Below, in pieces: positions 1-7,693 of a DNA stretch of 64,000 bases (positions are counted from its first letter, which is position 1; each line of letters begins with the position of its first letter). The DNA comes from Bradyrhizobium sp. AZCC 2176 (lineage in GTDB: Bacteria > Pseudomonadota > Alphaproteobacteria > Rhizobiales > Xanthobacteraceae), in NCBI RefSeq assembly GCF_036924645.1, contig NZ_JAZHRX010000001.1:3348001-3412000 (forward strand), written 5' to 3'. Position numbers and translations under genes: made by a program. The notes under the pieces are model-generated. The model was not told the DNA's origin, did not search any database, and was given only the letters and a program-made list of their open reading frames with translations.

Positions 1-1
1 G

Positions 2-64
2 ACACCCTTCGCATCCGCGATCCGCGACGCCGCGATGAGGCATCTCGAACCGGCAACGGCGTGA
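2..64 (+). CDS. C-terminal end of an unidentified upstream gene (partial)
   Basis: An open frame enters from the left edge and ends in TGA at 62-64, giving a tail of about 20 residues that ends RHLEPATA. Its stop is only three bases before the ATG of the thioesterase at 68, so the two genes probably share a transcript and may be translationally coupled. The fragment is too short to assign to a family. Confidence 0.5.
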   Translation, partial: TPFASAIRDAAMRHLEPATA

Positions 65-67
65 CCC

Positions 68-547
68 ATGCTGCGTTTCCAGCCGAAGAACCCGGATTTT
101 CGCGCGGTCGCGACCGACACGTTCGAACAGCAGCGCGCAATGAAGACGCTCGGCATTTCGATCGCGCGGCTGGAGCCGGGTGAGGTCGATCTCGCGATGG
201 ACTATTCGGCGGACCTCACCCAGCAGCACGGCTTCATCCATGCCGGGATCATCACCGCCGGTCTCGACAATGCCTGCGGCATCGCTGCGTTCACGCTGAT
301 GCCGCCGGCAACGGGAATTCTCACCGTGGAATTCAAGACCAACCTGCTGGCGCCCGCGCGGGGCGAGCGGTTTGCCTTCCGTGCCACCGTCGTCAAACCC
401 GGCCGTACGCTGACGGTGTGCGAGGCCAGGGCCTATGCCGAGCAGGACGGCAATGAGACGCTGATCGCGACCATGAGCGGCACGCTGATGGCGCTGCCGG
501 CCGGTGAAGGTGCGGCGTCGCCGGGGAGGGAGCGGGCATCGATCTGA
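68..547 (+). CDS. PaaI-family hotdog thioesterase
   Basis: A 159-residue protein with the hotdog thioesterase pattern of PaaI and related acyl-CoA thioesterases. The loop HGFIHAGI followed by LDNACG (about residues 54-71) places the conserved HxG turn and the catalytic Asp of the helix as in PaaI. The segment TVEFKTNLLAPARG is the typical central strand. Such enzymes hydrolyse aromatic or short/medium acyl-CoA thioesters in the cytoplasm. Length is normal, although the last 15 residues after the fold are low-complexity. The physiological substrate cannot be read from sequence. The ATG sits three bases after the preceding stop. Confidence 0.85.
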   Translation: MLRFQPKNPDFRAVATDTFEQQRAMKTLGISIARLEPGEVDLAMDYSADLTQQHGFIHAGIITAGLDNACGIAAFTLMPPATGILTVEFKTNLLAPARGERFAFRATVVKPGRTLTVCEARAYAEQDGNETLIATMSGTLMALPAGEGAASPGRERASI

Positions 548-643
548 TGCGCTGATCTCTGTTGCAGTGCAGCTTTGTGCTGCAGCCATGGCGATCCGGA
601 GAAATTCCTTCTATGGTCGCACCGTGCAACTGAGTCTTTCAAT

Positions 644-1432
644 TTGATCATCTCCACCGCGCAAGGCGTGCTGGGGCTGGCGTCGGGGATGCTGGTCGGG
701 TTTTCGCTTGGCCTGGTCGGCGGCGGCGGCTCGATTCTGGCGGTGCCGCTGATGGTCTATGTGGTCGGCGTGGTAGAGCCCCATGTCGCGATCGGCACCA
801 GCGCGATCGCGGTGGCTGCCAACGCCGCGATCAATCTGTCCAACCATGCGCGCGGCGGCACCGTGATCTGGTCCTGCGCGTTGATTTTCGCCGCAGCCGG
901 CATGGCCGGCGCCTTCGGCGGCTCGATCCTCGGCAAGATGATGGACGGTCAACGGCTGCTGGCGCTGTTTGCGCTGGTCATGATCGTGATTGCGCTATTA
1001 ATGCTGAAGACGCGCTCGCGGATCGGCCTGCCCGACGTCAAGGTCTCGATGTCGAACATATCGGCCATCGCAGGCCTTGGCCTCGCGACCGGGACGGTGT
1101 CCGGCTTTTTCGGCATCGGCGGCGGCTTCCTGATCGTGCCGGCCCTGATGCTGGCGACTGGCATGCCGATCATGAACGCGGTCTCCTCCTCGCTGGTCGC
1201 GGTCACCGCATTTGGTCTGACCACGGCCGCCAGCTATGCCTGGTCCGGGCTGGTGTCGTGGGCATTGGCAGGTCTGTTCGTAGCGGGCGGCATCGCTGGC
1301 GGATTGGCCGGCACGCGTTCGGCGCGGCACCTCGCCAAGCGCCGCGGCGCGCTCAATATCGTGTTCGCCGTGGTCATCATAGCCGTGGCGCTCTATATGC
1401 TGGCGCGTAACATATCCCTGCCTCAGCCGTAG
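644..1432 (+). CDS. TSUP-family membrane transporter (TauE/SafE)
   Basis: The protein is dominated by hydrophobic helices and carries the two related glycine-rich motifs of the TauE/SafE family: GFSLGLVGGGGSIL near the N-terminus and SGFFGIGGGFLIVPAL in the second half. The fold is a duplicated set of helices, usually seven or eight in total. Members export sulfite, sulfoacetate or other anions across the inner membrane; the substrate here is unknown. The frame is open from TTG 575, but the hydrophobic domain starts just after TTG 644 and no convincing ribosome binding site marks either, so the start is tentative. Length from 644 is 262 residues, normal for the family. Confidence 0.8.
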   Translation: MIISTAQGVLGLASGMLVGFSLGLVGGGGSILAVPLMVYVVGVVEPHVAIGTSAIAVAANAAINLSNHARGGTVIWSCALIFAAAGMAGAFGGSILGKMMDGQRLLALFALVMIVIALLMLKTRSRIGLPDVKVSMSNISAIAGLGLATGTVSGFFGIGGGFLIVPALMLATGMPIMNAVSSSLVAVTAFGLTTAASYAWSGLVSWALAGLFVAGGIAGGLAGTRSARHLAKRRGALNIVFAVVIIAVALYMLARNISLPQP

Positions 1433-1462
1433 ACAGGAATGCAGCCCCTTCGCGAGACCCAC

Positions 1463-2140
1463 ATGAAGCGATCGAATAATCCCACCGGGACCAACCCGGG
1501 ATGCACACGGCGCAAGGCGCTCGGCTTGCTCGGCGGCGGTGCCGCGCTGCTTGGCACCGGCGCGGCACAGCGATCGGCGTTCGCGCAAGGCAGCGACGAC
1601 GTTCTGACCGAGGCGCTGGTGCTGCGGGACCCTGATGTACCCGCGACGGGCAATCTCGAGGGTGACATCAACATCGTCGAATGGTTCGATTACAATTGTC
1701 CGTATTGCCGCAAGATCGCACCCGAGATCCACCAAGTCGTGCAGGACGACGGCAAGGTCCGCCTGGTGCTGAAGGATTGGCCGATCCTGGGCGAGGTCTC
1801 GAAATTCGGAGCGCGGATGGCGCTGGCGGCGAAGTATCAGGACAAGTACTTGGCCGCGCATGAGGCCATGATAGGCGTCAGCTCGAAATTGACCGAACCG
1901 CGCATCCGCGAATTGCTGGCCGGCGCCGGCATCGACATGGATCGCCTCAACCGCGACGCCACGACCAACGCCAGGGCGATCGACGCCATCCTCGCCCGCA
2001 ACCACGATCAGGCGGTGGCGTTTGGATTCAAGGGAACGCCGTCCTTCATCGTCGGCAAGTTCCGCGTGCCGGGAATCCTGACCATGGCGGAATTCGAGAT
2101 GGTGATCGCCGACGCGCGCAAGGCGAAGAAGAGCAACTAG
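1463..2140 (+). CDS. DsbA-family periplasmic thiol:disulfide oxidoreductase
   Basis: A 225-residue thioredoxin-fold protein with active site CPYC in WFDYNCPYCRKIAP and the cis-Pro loop GTPSFIVG near the C-terminus, as in DsbA and related DSBA oxidoreductases. The N-terminus has a twin-arginine-like signal (TRRKALGLLGGG, then a hydrophobic stretch ending SAFAQG), so folded export to the periplasm is likely. It should introduce or shuffle disulfides in exported proteins. ATG 1463 is preferred over ATG 1439 because the latter has its AGGA almost touching the start codon. No DsbB partner is adjacent. Confidence 0.85.
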   Translation: MKRSNNPTGTNPGCTRRKALGLLGGGAALLGTGAAQRSAFAQGSDDVLTEALVLRDPDVPATGNLEGDINIVEWFDYNCPYCRKIAPEIHQVVQDDGKVRLVLKDWPILGEVSKFGARMALAAKYQDKYLAAHEAMIGVSSKLTEPRIRELLAGAGIDMDRLNRDATTNARAIDAILARNHDQAVAFGFKGTPSFIVGKFRVPGILTMAEFEMVIADARKAKKSN

Positions 2141-2148
2141 CGATCAGA

Positions 2149-2189
2149 AAAAACGCCCAGAAAAACGCCGTCGTGACCGACGACGGCGT
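2149..2189 (-). terminator. Intrinsic terminator for the small minus-strand membrane protein
   Basis: Positions 2165-2189 form a perfect 10-bp stem (ACGCCGTCGT with its complement) around a 5-nt loop. Read on the minus strand it is followed by TTTTT and, after a short interruption, TTTTTT (A runs at 2149-2165 on the plus strand). It lies about 30 bases past the stop of the gene at 2217-2423. Confidence 0.8.
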
Positions 2190-2216
2190 GTACCCTATCG
2201 TTCCTGGCGCCTGAAT

Positions 2217-2423
2217 TTACTTCGACGAAATCTTGACCCAATCCTCATGGGCGCGCGTCTTCAGCTTGCTCCAGTCGGCGGCCACGACGTCCCAGTTGAC
2301 GATGGTGCGATTGGCTTGGGCGACCTGGCCGCTCGCGACGCTCGACGTCTGCATGGAATCGTAGACATAGACGCCGCCAGCCAGCAGCAGCGCACCCAAA
2401 ATCATCCCGACAAACGTCTGCAT
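2217..2423 (-). CDS. Small single-pass membrane protein, unknown function
   Basis: A 68-residue protein with one N-terminal hydrophobic segment (VGMILGALLLAGGVYVYD, residues 5-22) and a polar, Trp-containing tail. The fold suggests an inner-membrane anchor with the tail in the periplasm. A GGAGGAAC Shine-Dalgarno lies just upstream of the ATG (minus strand), and a strong terminator follows the stop, so it looks like a real monocistronic gene. I do not recognise a named family; similar small proteins occur in Bradyrhizobium, but this is recollection, not a search. Confidence 0.65.
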   Translation of the reverse strand: MQTFVGMILGALLLAGGVYVYDSMQTSSVASGQVAQANRTIVNWDVVAADWSKLKTRAHEDWVKISSK

Positions 2424-2477
2424 GGTAGTTCCTCCGTTGCGGCTGATAACGCCGTGCCCGGAGGATGGTTCCGCGGC

Positions 2478-3548
2478 CTACGGGCCGGTCACCCATTGCA
2501 GGATTTCCGCGTTCATCTCGCGCGGATAGGTATGACTGAGGTCGTCGATCTCGCGATAGGTGACGTTAGCGCCCGCCGCAGACAACGCCTGGCTGGTCTG
2601 CCGCGCCACCTGCACCGGAAACATCCAGTCGAGCCGGCCGTGCACGATATGAATGGGCAGGCCGCGCAACCTGTCGGCATCGGCCATTTCCGCCAGCAGC
2701 GGATGGAAGGTCGCCGACACCGGCGCGAGGTGGGTGAAAGGCGAAGCGCCGTCGAAACCCGTCACGTAGCAGAAGGTGCCGCCGTCGCTCATGCCGGTCA
2801 GCAGCATCCGCTCCGGATCGACGTTCCATCGCGCGCGCACGGATTCCAGGATGCGCATGAGGTTCGGCGTATCAGTGTCCTCGCCCATCAAGGCCCAGGT
2901 GTTCCCGGTAGCGGTCGGCGCGATCACAATCGCGCCGCGGCTGCGGGCATCGCGCAGCCAGCTCCACAGGAAGCCGCGGCCGTTGCCGCTGCCGCCATGC
3001 AGCGCCATCACCAGCGGCCAGGCGCGGTCGACCGTGTAATATTCCGGCACGTAGAGCGAGAAGCCGCCGCGGCTGCCGGGCTCGTTGGCGTTGTGGAAGA
3101 CGCCGGTGTTTTCGTTGGCCGGCGCCGCCAGCCGCGCCGCGAGGTCGGCGTCGCCGCGCAGTGCAGGATCGACAAAGAACTGGTTCACCGGCGGCAATCT
3201 TGCCGACAGCGCATAGAGTGCTTCCTGCGCGCGCGGAGCGTGACGCAGCGCGCCAAACAGGCTGACGAAATCGCCGTTGCCGCTTTGCACGACGCGCAAG
3301 GCTTCGAACGCAGCGAGCGCCGCATCGCTTGCGGTTTCGAGCGGAGTCTTGATGTCAGCGAAGCCCGCGGGCCATTGCTCGAGCCGCGGCCGGATCGCGC
3401 GCAGCGCGTCGTCCGGCTTGCCGGCCGCTTCCATCACACGGTCGAAGTCCGGTGGATTGAGGTAGCGCGCGATGAAGCCGAGCGCTTCCAGCGATTGCAA
3501 CAGCGGCGGCAGCACGGCCACGATGTCGTCCACCACGGCCTCACTCAT
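2478..3548 (-). CDS. Alpha/beta hydrolase (phospholipase/carboxylesterase or poly-hydroxy-ester type)
   Basis: A 356-residue protein. The C-terminal two thirds are an alpha/beta hydrolase: oxyanion region MALHGGSG, nucleophile elbow GMSDGG (Ser), acid Asp in HGRLDWMFP and catalytic His in DLSHTYP. The N-terminal ~130 residues are helical and not recognised. The layout resembles esterases of the LpqC/phospholipase-carboxylesterase group. The frame is open further upstream, but that part runs antisense-free into the next gene; the ATG at 3548 is preferred since it falls just after the repeat at 3568-3615 and does not overlap the neighbour. No signal peptide is seen, so it is probably cytoplasmic. 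Substrate unknown. Confidence 0.75.
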   Translation of the reverse strand: MSEAVVDDIVAVLPPLLQSLEALGFIARYLNPPDFDRVMEAAGKPDDALRAIRPRLEQWPAGFADIKTPLETASDAALAAFEALRVVQSGNGDFVSLFGALRHAPRAQEALYALSARLPPVNQFFVDPALRGDADLAARLAAPANENTGVFHNANEPGSRGGFSLYVPEYYTVDRAWPLVMALHGGSGNGRGFLWSWLRDARSRGAIVIAPTATGNTWALMGEDTDTPNLMRILESVRARWNVDPERMLLTGMSDGGTFCYVTGFDGASPFTHLAPVSATFHPLLAEMADADRLRGLPIHIVHGRLDWMFPVQVARQTSQALSAAGANVTYREIDDLSHTYPREMNAEILQWVTGP

Positions 3549-3567
3549 TACGTATTCCCTGTCCCAA

Positions 3568-3615
3568 AGCGTTTTCCAGCGAAGTGGTGACCGGTTCGCG
3601 TCAAGAAAACGCGTC
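3568..3615. repeat. Short dispersed palindromic repeat, family B copy 1
   Basis: AGCGTTTTCCAGCGAAGTGG at one end and GAAAACGCGTC at the other form an imperfect stem (AGCGTTTTC against GAAAACGC). A second copy with the same internal GCGAAGTGG and TTCGCGT blocks is at 33204-33253. It sits between two minus-strand genes. Confidence 0.65.
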
Positions 3616-3628
3616 AAATCAAAAGGCT

Positions 3629-4600
3629 TTAATGCAGTCTTGGCGCCTTCAGCAGCTTGGCGCGATCGGTCGAACTCAGCACCACGTCGAAGGTGACGCC
3701 CTCGTGGTAGACCGTGAGCGGCACGTCGATGCCGGCGGCGCCGAGCGACCATAGCTTTTGGTAGAAGCCGGTCTGGCTGGTGATCTTGTCGCCGTTGACC
3801 GCGAGGATCACGTCGCCGGTCTTGAGTTCGGCACGCGCCGCCGGTCCCTTGCTGGCGATGCCGACCACCACGACGCGGTTGTCGATTTCGGTGGTGTACA
3901 TGCCGAGCCACGGCCGCGCCGGCTTGTTGACGCGGCCGAATTTCCTGATGTCGTCGAGTACCGGCTTCAACAGGTCGATCGGCACGATCATGTTGACATG
4001 CTCGGCCTTGCCCTCGCGCTCGCGTTCGAGCTGCAGCGAGCCGATGCCGATCAGTTCACCGCGGCTGGAGATCAGCCCGGTGCCGCCCCAATTGGGATGC
4101 GCGGGATGGGTGAAGATCGCCTCATCCAGCAGGTACTCCCAATAGCCGGCGAATTCCTGCTTGGCGGCGATCTGGCTGGCGACCGAGCGCGTGCGCCCGC
4201 CGGCGCCGCCGACCACCACGCGATCGCCGACTTGCGCAGCCGCCGAAGAGCCGAGCGGCAGCGGCTCGAGATCGAGGTCGCCGAGCGCCTGCACCAGGCC
4301 AAAGCCGGATTCGAAATCGAAGCCGAGCGCATGTCCCTCCACGACGCGGCCGTCGCTGCGATGCAGCCACACCGCTTCGGCTTCGGTGATCAGATAGCCG
4401 ATGGTCAGCACCAGCCCGTCATCGATCACGACGCCATTGCCGGCGCGTTCGGTGCCCAGCGTCTCCGCGCTGAAGGCATCGGGCGGGATGATCGAATGCA
4501 GGCCGACCACCGACGACAGGGCTTTGTCGAGGTCGAATGCGTAATCGCCCGCGCGCGGCTGGTTTGCGGGCGGCACTCTCCATTCGGTCAAGGAAGGCAT
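3629..4600 (-). CDS. S1C/HtrA-like trypsin-fold protein with PDZ domain, catalytic triad lost
   Basis: A 323-residue protein with an HtrA-like layout: trypsin-like domain (about 35-215) and one PDZ domain (about 225-315, with GPAARAELKTGDVILAVNG). In active HtrA proteases the His lies in a VLTNxHVV-type motif and the Ser in GNSGGP. Here the matching stretches read LVLTIGYLI and PNWGGTGLIS, so His is replaced by Tyr and Ser by Trp. It is therefore probably a non-proteolytic binding or chaperone protein. No signal peptide is evident. ATG 4600 has AGGAG upstream at a normal distance; a longer frame to 4714 exists. The downstream hydrolase (3548) is probably co-transcribed. Confidence 0.8.
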   Translation of the reverse strand: MPSLTEWRVPPANQPRAGDYAFDLDKALSSVVGLHSIIPPDAFSAETLGTERAGNGVVIDDGLVLTIGYLITEAEAVWLHRSDGRVVEGHALGFDFESGFGLVQALGDLDLEPLPLGSSAAAQVGDRVVVGGAGGRTRSVASQIAAKQEFAGYWEYLLDEAIFTHPAHPNWGGTGLISSRGELIGIGSLQLEREREGKAEHVNMIVPIDLLKPVLDDIRKFGRVNKPARPWLGMYTTEIDNRVVVVGIASKGPAARAELKTGDVILAVNGDKITSQTGFYQKLWSLGAAGIDVPLTVYHEGVTFDVVLSSTDRAKLLKAPRLH

Positions 4601-4750
4601 GGATGGTCTCCTGGCGAACCGGCGCGCGCACCCTCCGAGAAAATTCGGCCAGCAGGGCCGCGCGAAACTGCCAGCGATCATATTCTGCCAACGACCGGCT
4701 TGAAAGTCTCCCATGGGATGATTGTGGTGCCGGTCAGGCCACTCCGAACG

Positions 4751-5467
4751 TCACGTTTGGCCAGCGCTGTCATGACGCGCCCGCGCTCGCCCCGGGCGTT
4801 CCAGCAATTCGGAAAATGGGCGGTCCTTGACCGTCGGAATGACCGTCGGATCCGATTGGACCGGAACCAGGATGCCGCAGCTTCGCGCAATCTTGATAGC
4901 CAGGTCGGGTCGCTTTTCCGGACAAATTCTGCCGAGAAAGGCGAGATAGCCTTCCCTTGGTGCAGGTGTCGGTCGATGCAAATCGAGCGGAATTCCATGA
5001 TGGACGGTCGCCACGAAATTCGCAGTCGACAGTGGGCTGCGCTGCGCATCGGAAATCGAGACCAGCGGCATGTCGTCGAATGTCCTGTACAGCGGCCAAA
5101 GATCGGCAATATCGAGCCGGCCGTGAAGCGTCGTCACTGTCCGTGCAGCCATTGGCCGGAAGATCGGGAAATGGAGGTAATCGATGTGAAAGTGAAGGAT
5201 GTCGAATTCGTGCGCCCGCTCGCGGACCTTTTCCAGCATCAGTACGTGGTGCGGGCTGTGGTCGCGAACGTCCGGATCGAGTCGCAGCGCCATCGGCGAG
5301 CACGCGACCAGTTCGGCTGAAGTGGCGGAATCGCCGCTCGCAAACAAGGTGACGCGGTGCCCCTGCTTGACCAACTCTTCGCTCAAGTATGAAACCACTC
5401 GCTCGGTGCCCCCGTAAAGACGAGGCGGAACGCTTTCGAAAAGCGGGGCAATCTGGGCGATTTTCAT
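4751..5467 (-). pseudogene. Truncated GT4-family glycosyltransferase
   Basis: The N-terminal 190 residues are a good GT4 (GT-B fold) acceptor domain: LYGGTERVVSYLSEEL, ILHFHIDYLHFP, TLHGRLDI and the linker GRICPEKRPDLAIKIA. In intact members this linker leads into a second Rossmann domain of about 150 residues with the nucleotide-sugar site (EPFGLxxxEAMA). Here the match stops after IARSCG and about 45 unrelated residues follow to the stop. The donor-binding half is absent in all frames downstream, so this is a deletion remnant and not a simple frameshift. ATG 5467 has GGAGG upstream. Probably non-functional. Confidence 0.75.
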
Positions 5468-5598
5468 GGCGGTCCTCCACCCGCGCTACAAGGTCCAATG
5501 GTCCGGATACTCTTGTTCGAAATCATCTTGTCTGCTGTCGATGCCGCAACGACCCGCCCAACCTCGCTTGTCCTGGTCTCGCTCGCGGTCTGCGCCGG

Positions 5599-6120
5599 TC
5601 AGCCGCTATTGATTGGGATCCGTTTCGTCCGCTGCGCGACAGCCAGTTTCGGCAGGGTAACGGTGAGAACGCCGTTCCGGAATGAAGCCGCGACATTCTC
5701 CTCCGCGACGTCGCAGTCGAGAGTTATGCAGCGCTCAATCCGGCCATAGCAGTGTTCGCCGTATGGCCGACCGCCGTCCTTGCTGCCGCGGTTTGTCTCT
5801 CCCTTGATGGTCAGCACATTTTTGGTGAGCTCAACGTCGACTTCGCGCTCGCTGAAGTCCGGGAGTTCGGCCGTGACGCGGTACTCGGTATTGGTTTCGG
5901 CAATTTCGATGTCAGGCTGGATCACAGCGCGGCTGAACCCAAACGGCGCAAACTCAAAAGCAAAGAAGAAGCCGCGAAACACACCATCAAAGAGCCCACC
6001 GACCTCGCGGTGAGGAAACATCCACAACGGATCGAATCCCTCGCTAATGCGCCGCCGGCCCTCGCGCGCGACCGGCAAACGGTGATTCAACGGAACGAGT
6101 TCTGTCCTGTTCATTGTCAT
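5599..6120 (-). CDS. Small heat shock protein, Hsp20/alpha-crystallin family
   Basis: A 173-residue holdase chaperone. The alpha-crystallin domain runs from about residue 65 (PDIEIAETNTEYRVTAELPDFSEREVDVEL) to the hallmark GVLTVTLPK near 155, followed by a short tail with the KRIPI inter-subunit motif. Such proteins assemble into oligomers and hold unfolding proteins for DnaK/ClpB. Two ATGs are possible: 6120, ten bases after GGAGG, and 6114, seven bases after GGGAG; I list 6120. The GGAGG is in a hairpin (see 6131-6157). The neighbourhood (SPW protein, groESL) is consistent with a stress region. Confidence 0.9.
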   Translation of the reverse strand: MTMNRTELVPLNHRLPVAREGRRRISEGFDPLWMFPHREVGGLFDGVFRGFFFAFEFAPFGFSRAVIQPDIEIAETNTEYRVTAELPDFSEREVDVELTKNVLTIKGETNRGSKDGGRPYGEHCYGRIERCITLDCDVAEENVAASFRNGVLTVTLPKLAVAQRTKRIPINSG

Positions 6121-6130
6121 TCTCCCAAAT

Positions 6131-6157
6131 CCTCCCGACCGCCAGCGGTCGGCGAGG
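6131..6157 (-). promoter_or_regulatory. Hairpin covering the hsp20 Shine-Dalgarno (candidate RNA thermometer)
   Basis: On the minus strand the leader of hsp20 reads CCTC, a single G, CCGACCG, CTGG loop, CGGTCGG, GAGG. The arms pair for 11 bp with one bulged G, and the 3' arm contains the GGAGG ten bases before ATG 6120. Hsp20 genes of rhizobia are commonly controlled by ROSE RNA thermometers, where a bulged G opposes the Shine-Dalgarno. The stem is very GC-rich, which argues for high stability, and a second purine run (GGGAGA) stays free next to the start, so the role is inferred. Confidence 0.4.
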
Positions 6158-6799
6158 GAATGCACCCCGGGCGAGCGCCGCCACCGGTTTTAGCCGCCGG
6201 GCCCGGGGGGCCAAGTTTGAGCGGCTTGGTGTGAATTTGCGAAATCGTAAGGTCCTGATGGGCCACGTCTTCCCCGAGCGACATGGATACATCGACACGC
6301 TCCCGTGCCGGAGACGACCAGCGCCGGTCTCACCGGGCCCGGGAAGGCGTCCGGACCGCATTCGAAGCGAGCAGACAATCCAGCCAACCTCCGTCTGGTT
6401 TCAATCTCCTAGTTGAAATTTTTTGCTTGGAACCAGCAGTGCGTTGTCCGGCTTAGTCCGCAAACGATCTCAATTTGTGGAGAGCACAACAAATGAATGG
6501 ACCCAACTTGCCCCTGCACGTTCTGGAGCGCGCGGAACGGCGGTGGGCATCGGTGCTTTCGCGTCAAGCCGCCAAGCCGCCGGCCACGAAATCCGCGGGA
6601 ACGCCTTCTTCGCCCGACGACACAAGGCAGTCGTCGGGAAGTAACCCTGGCGAGCAGACGTTGAACCGGACCGAATGGAACCGGACGCCCTGATTTGCGT
6701 TTGCAGCGCGAAAATGCGGAGATATTGGGAGCCGTTTCTCCGGTTTTGCTGTCGTCGCCAACGACAGAGCGCGTGCATCGGCTTCCGGAAGGAGGAGCC
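6158..6799. other. Long intergenic region between divergent hsp20 and SPW genes
   Basis: About 640 bases between two divergent genes. It must contain the promoter and leader of hsp20 on the minus strand and the promoter of the SPW gene on the plus strand. I see no frame with a credible start and protein character and no tRNA-like fold. A short inverted repeat (ATTTGT ... ACAAAT) lies near 6472-6494. No clear sigma-32 consensus was identified by eye. Confidence 0.5.
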
Positions 6800-7159
6800 A
6801 TGAACGTGTGGTCGAATGAGAAATATTGCGACTTGGCGAACCTGATCCTCGGGGCGGTGCTGATTGTCTCGCCGTGGATTTTCGGATTTGCGGCTGGAGC
6901 TCCATCGCAAAACGCCTGGATCACCGGTATTGCGATTGCGATCCTCTCCATCGCCGCCCTCGCAGCGTTTGCTGAGTGGGAGGAGTGGCTCAATCTTGTC
7001 GTGGGACTCTGGGCGATCGCGTCGCCATGGGTGCTGGGATTCCAGGGAACTACAGCAATGACCGTTCACGTGGTGATCGGTGTCGTTGTTGCTGCGCTGG
7101 CAGCCGCTGAGTTGTGGATGCGGTATCACAATCCGCCGCGACTGACGGCCGGCCGCTAG
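6800..7159 (+). CDS. SPW-repeat membrane protein
   Basis: A 119-residue inner-membrane protein with four hydrophobic helices arranged as two repeats, each holding the SPW signature: IVSPWIFGFAAG and IASPWVLGFQG. This matches the SPW repeat family, whose function is unknown. ATG 6800 has a perfect AAGGAGGAG Shine-Dalgarno directly upstream; the frame is open before it but lacks such a signal. It lies between heat-shock genes and may be a stress-associated membrane protein by context only. Confidence 0.85.
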   Translation: MNVWSNEKYCDLANLILGAVLIVSPWIFGFAAGAPSQNAWITGIAIAILSIAALAAFAEWEEWLNLVVGLWAIASPWVLGFQGTTAMTVHVVIGVVVAALAAAELWMRYHNPPRLTAGR

Positions 7160-7170
7160 AGCCTATAAAA

Positions 7171-7211
7171 AAGAAGCCCAAAAACGAATGGCCCCGTTTC
7201 GGCGGGGCCAT
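7171..7211 (-). terminator. Intrinsic terminator of the secreted Pro/Tyr-rich protein gene
   Basis: Positions 7188-7211 form a 9-bp stem (ATGGCCCCG with CGGGGCCAT) around TTTCGG. On the minus strand it is followed by TCGTTTTTGGG and a further TTTTTT, so it serves the gene at 7238-7573; it could also limit read-through from the plus-strand SPW gene. Confidence 0.75.
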
Positions 7212-7237
7212 CCTGAGCGGGCGTCTACGCGATTGGC

Positions 7238-7573
7238 TCACCAGCCGGAAACCGCGTAGCCGACGTCGGTGGTGTAGTCGTAGGGTGCGTAGCCGTAAGG
7301 CACCGGCGCGCCAAACGCGGGGGCCGGCACATAGGTCCGGCGGCTCACCACGACGGTGCGTGGCCGCACGATCGGCGGTGCTCCGATGACCGGCCCCGGT
7401 GCGACGTAAACGCTGCCTGGAGCCACCGCCACGGGATACGGGTCGGCTACCGGATAGGGGTCGGCATATGAATCGACATAGATTGCCTGTGCCGATGCAC
7501 CAGTGACGCCGAAGGCCAACAAACCGGCGATTGCCAGGCCGGCCGTCGAGCAAATGCGCGATCTCGTTATCAT
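7238..7573 (-). CDS. Secreted Pro/Tyr-rich protein, unknown function
   Basis: A 111-residue protein with a clear Sec signal peptide (positive start, AGLAIAGLLAFGV, cleavage near ASAQA). The mature part is rich in Pro, Tyr and Val with a tandem DPYPVADPYPVA unit and further PAP/APY patches, resembling disordered periplasmic or surface proteins. No catalytic motif is visible. ATG 7573 has GGAG at a normal distance; the in-frame TTG at 7582 is less likely. A terminator follows the stop, so it is probably transcribed alone. Confidence 0.65.
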   Translation of the reverse strand: MITRSRICSTAGLAIAGLLAFGVTGASAQAIYVDSYADPYPVADPYPVAVAPGSVYVAPGPVIGAPPIVRPRTVVVSRRTYVPAPAFGAPVPYGYAPYDYTTDVGYAVSGW

Positions 7574-7693
7574 GTTCCGCAATCTCCTTCACTGCTTGGC
7601 TTGCAACCGAACAACCGAACCCACACCGCGCGCGGTCGTTCCCGGCGCTCACGAGGTTTTTGACCGCAAGTTCCACCGTGTTCGCTTTGCCGT

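Noticed and set aside
2247..3590. 447-codon plus-strand open frame
   Set aside because: Antisense to the alpha/beta hydrolase, which has a full catalytic triad.
3758..5320. 520-codon plus-strand open frame
   Set aside because: Antisense to the PDZ protein and glycosyltransferase remnant; composition and lack of motifs point to a shadow.
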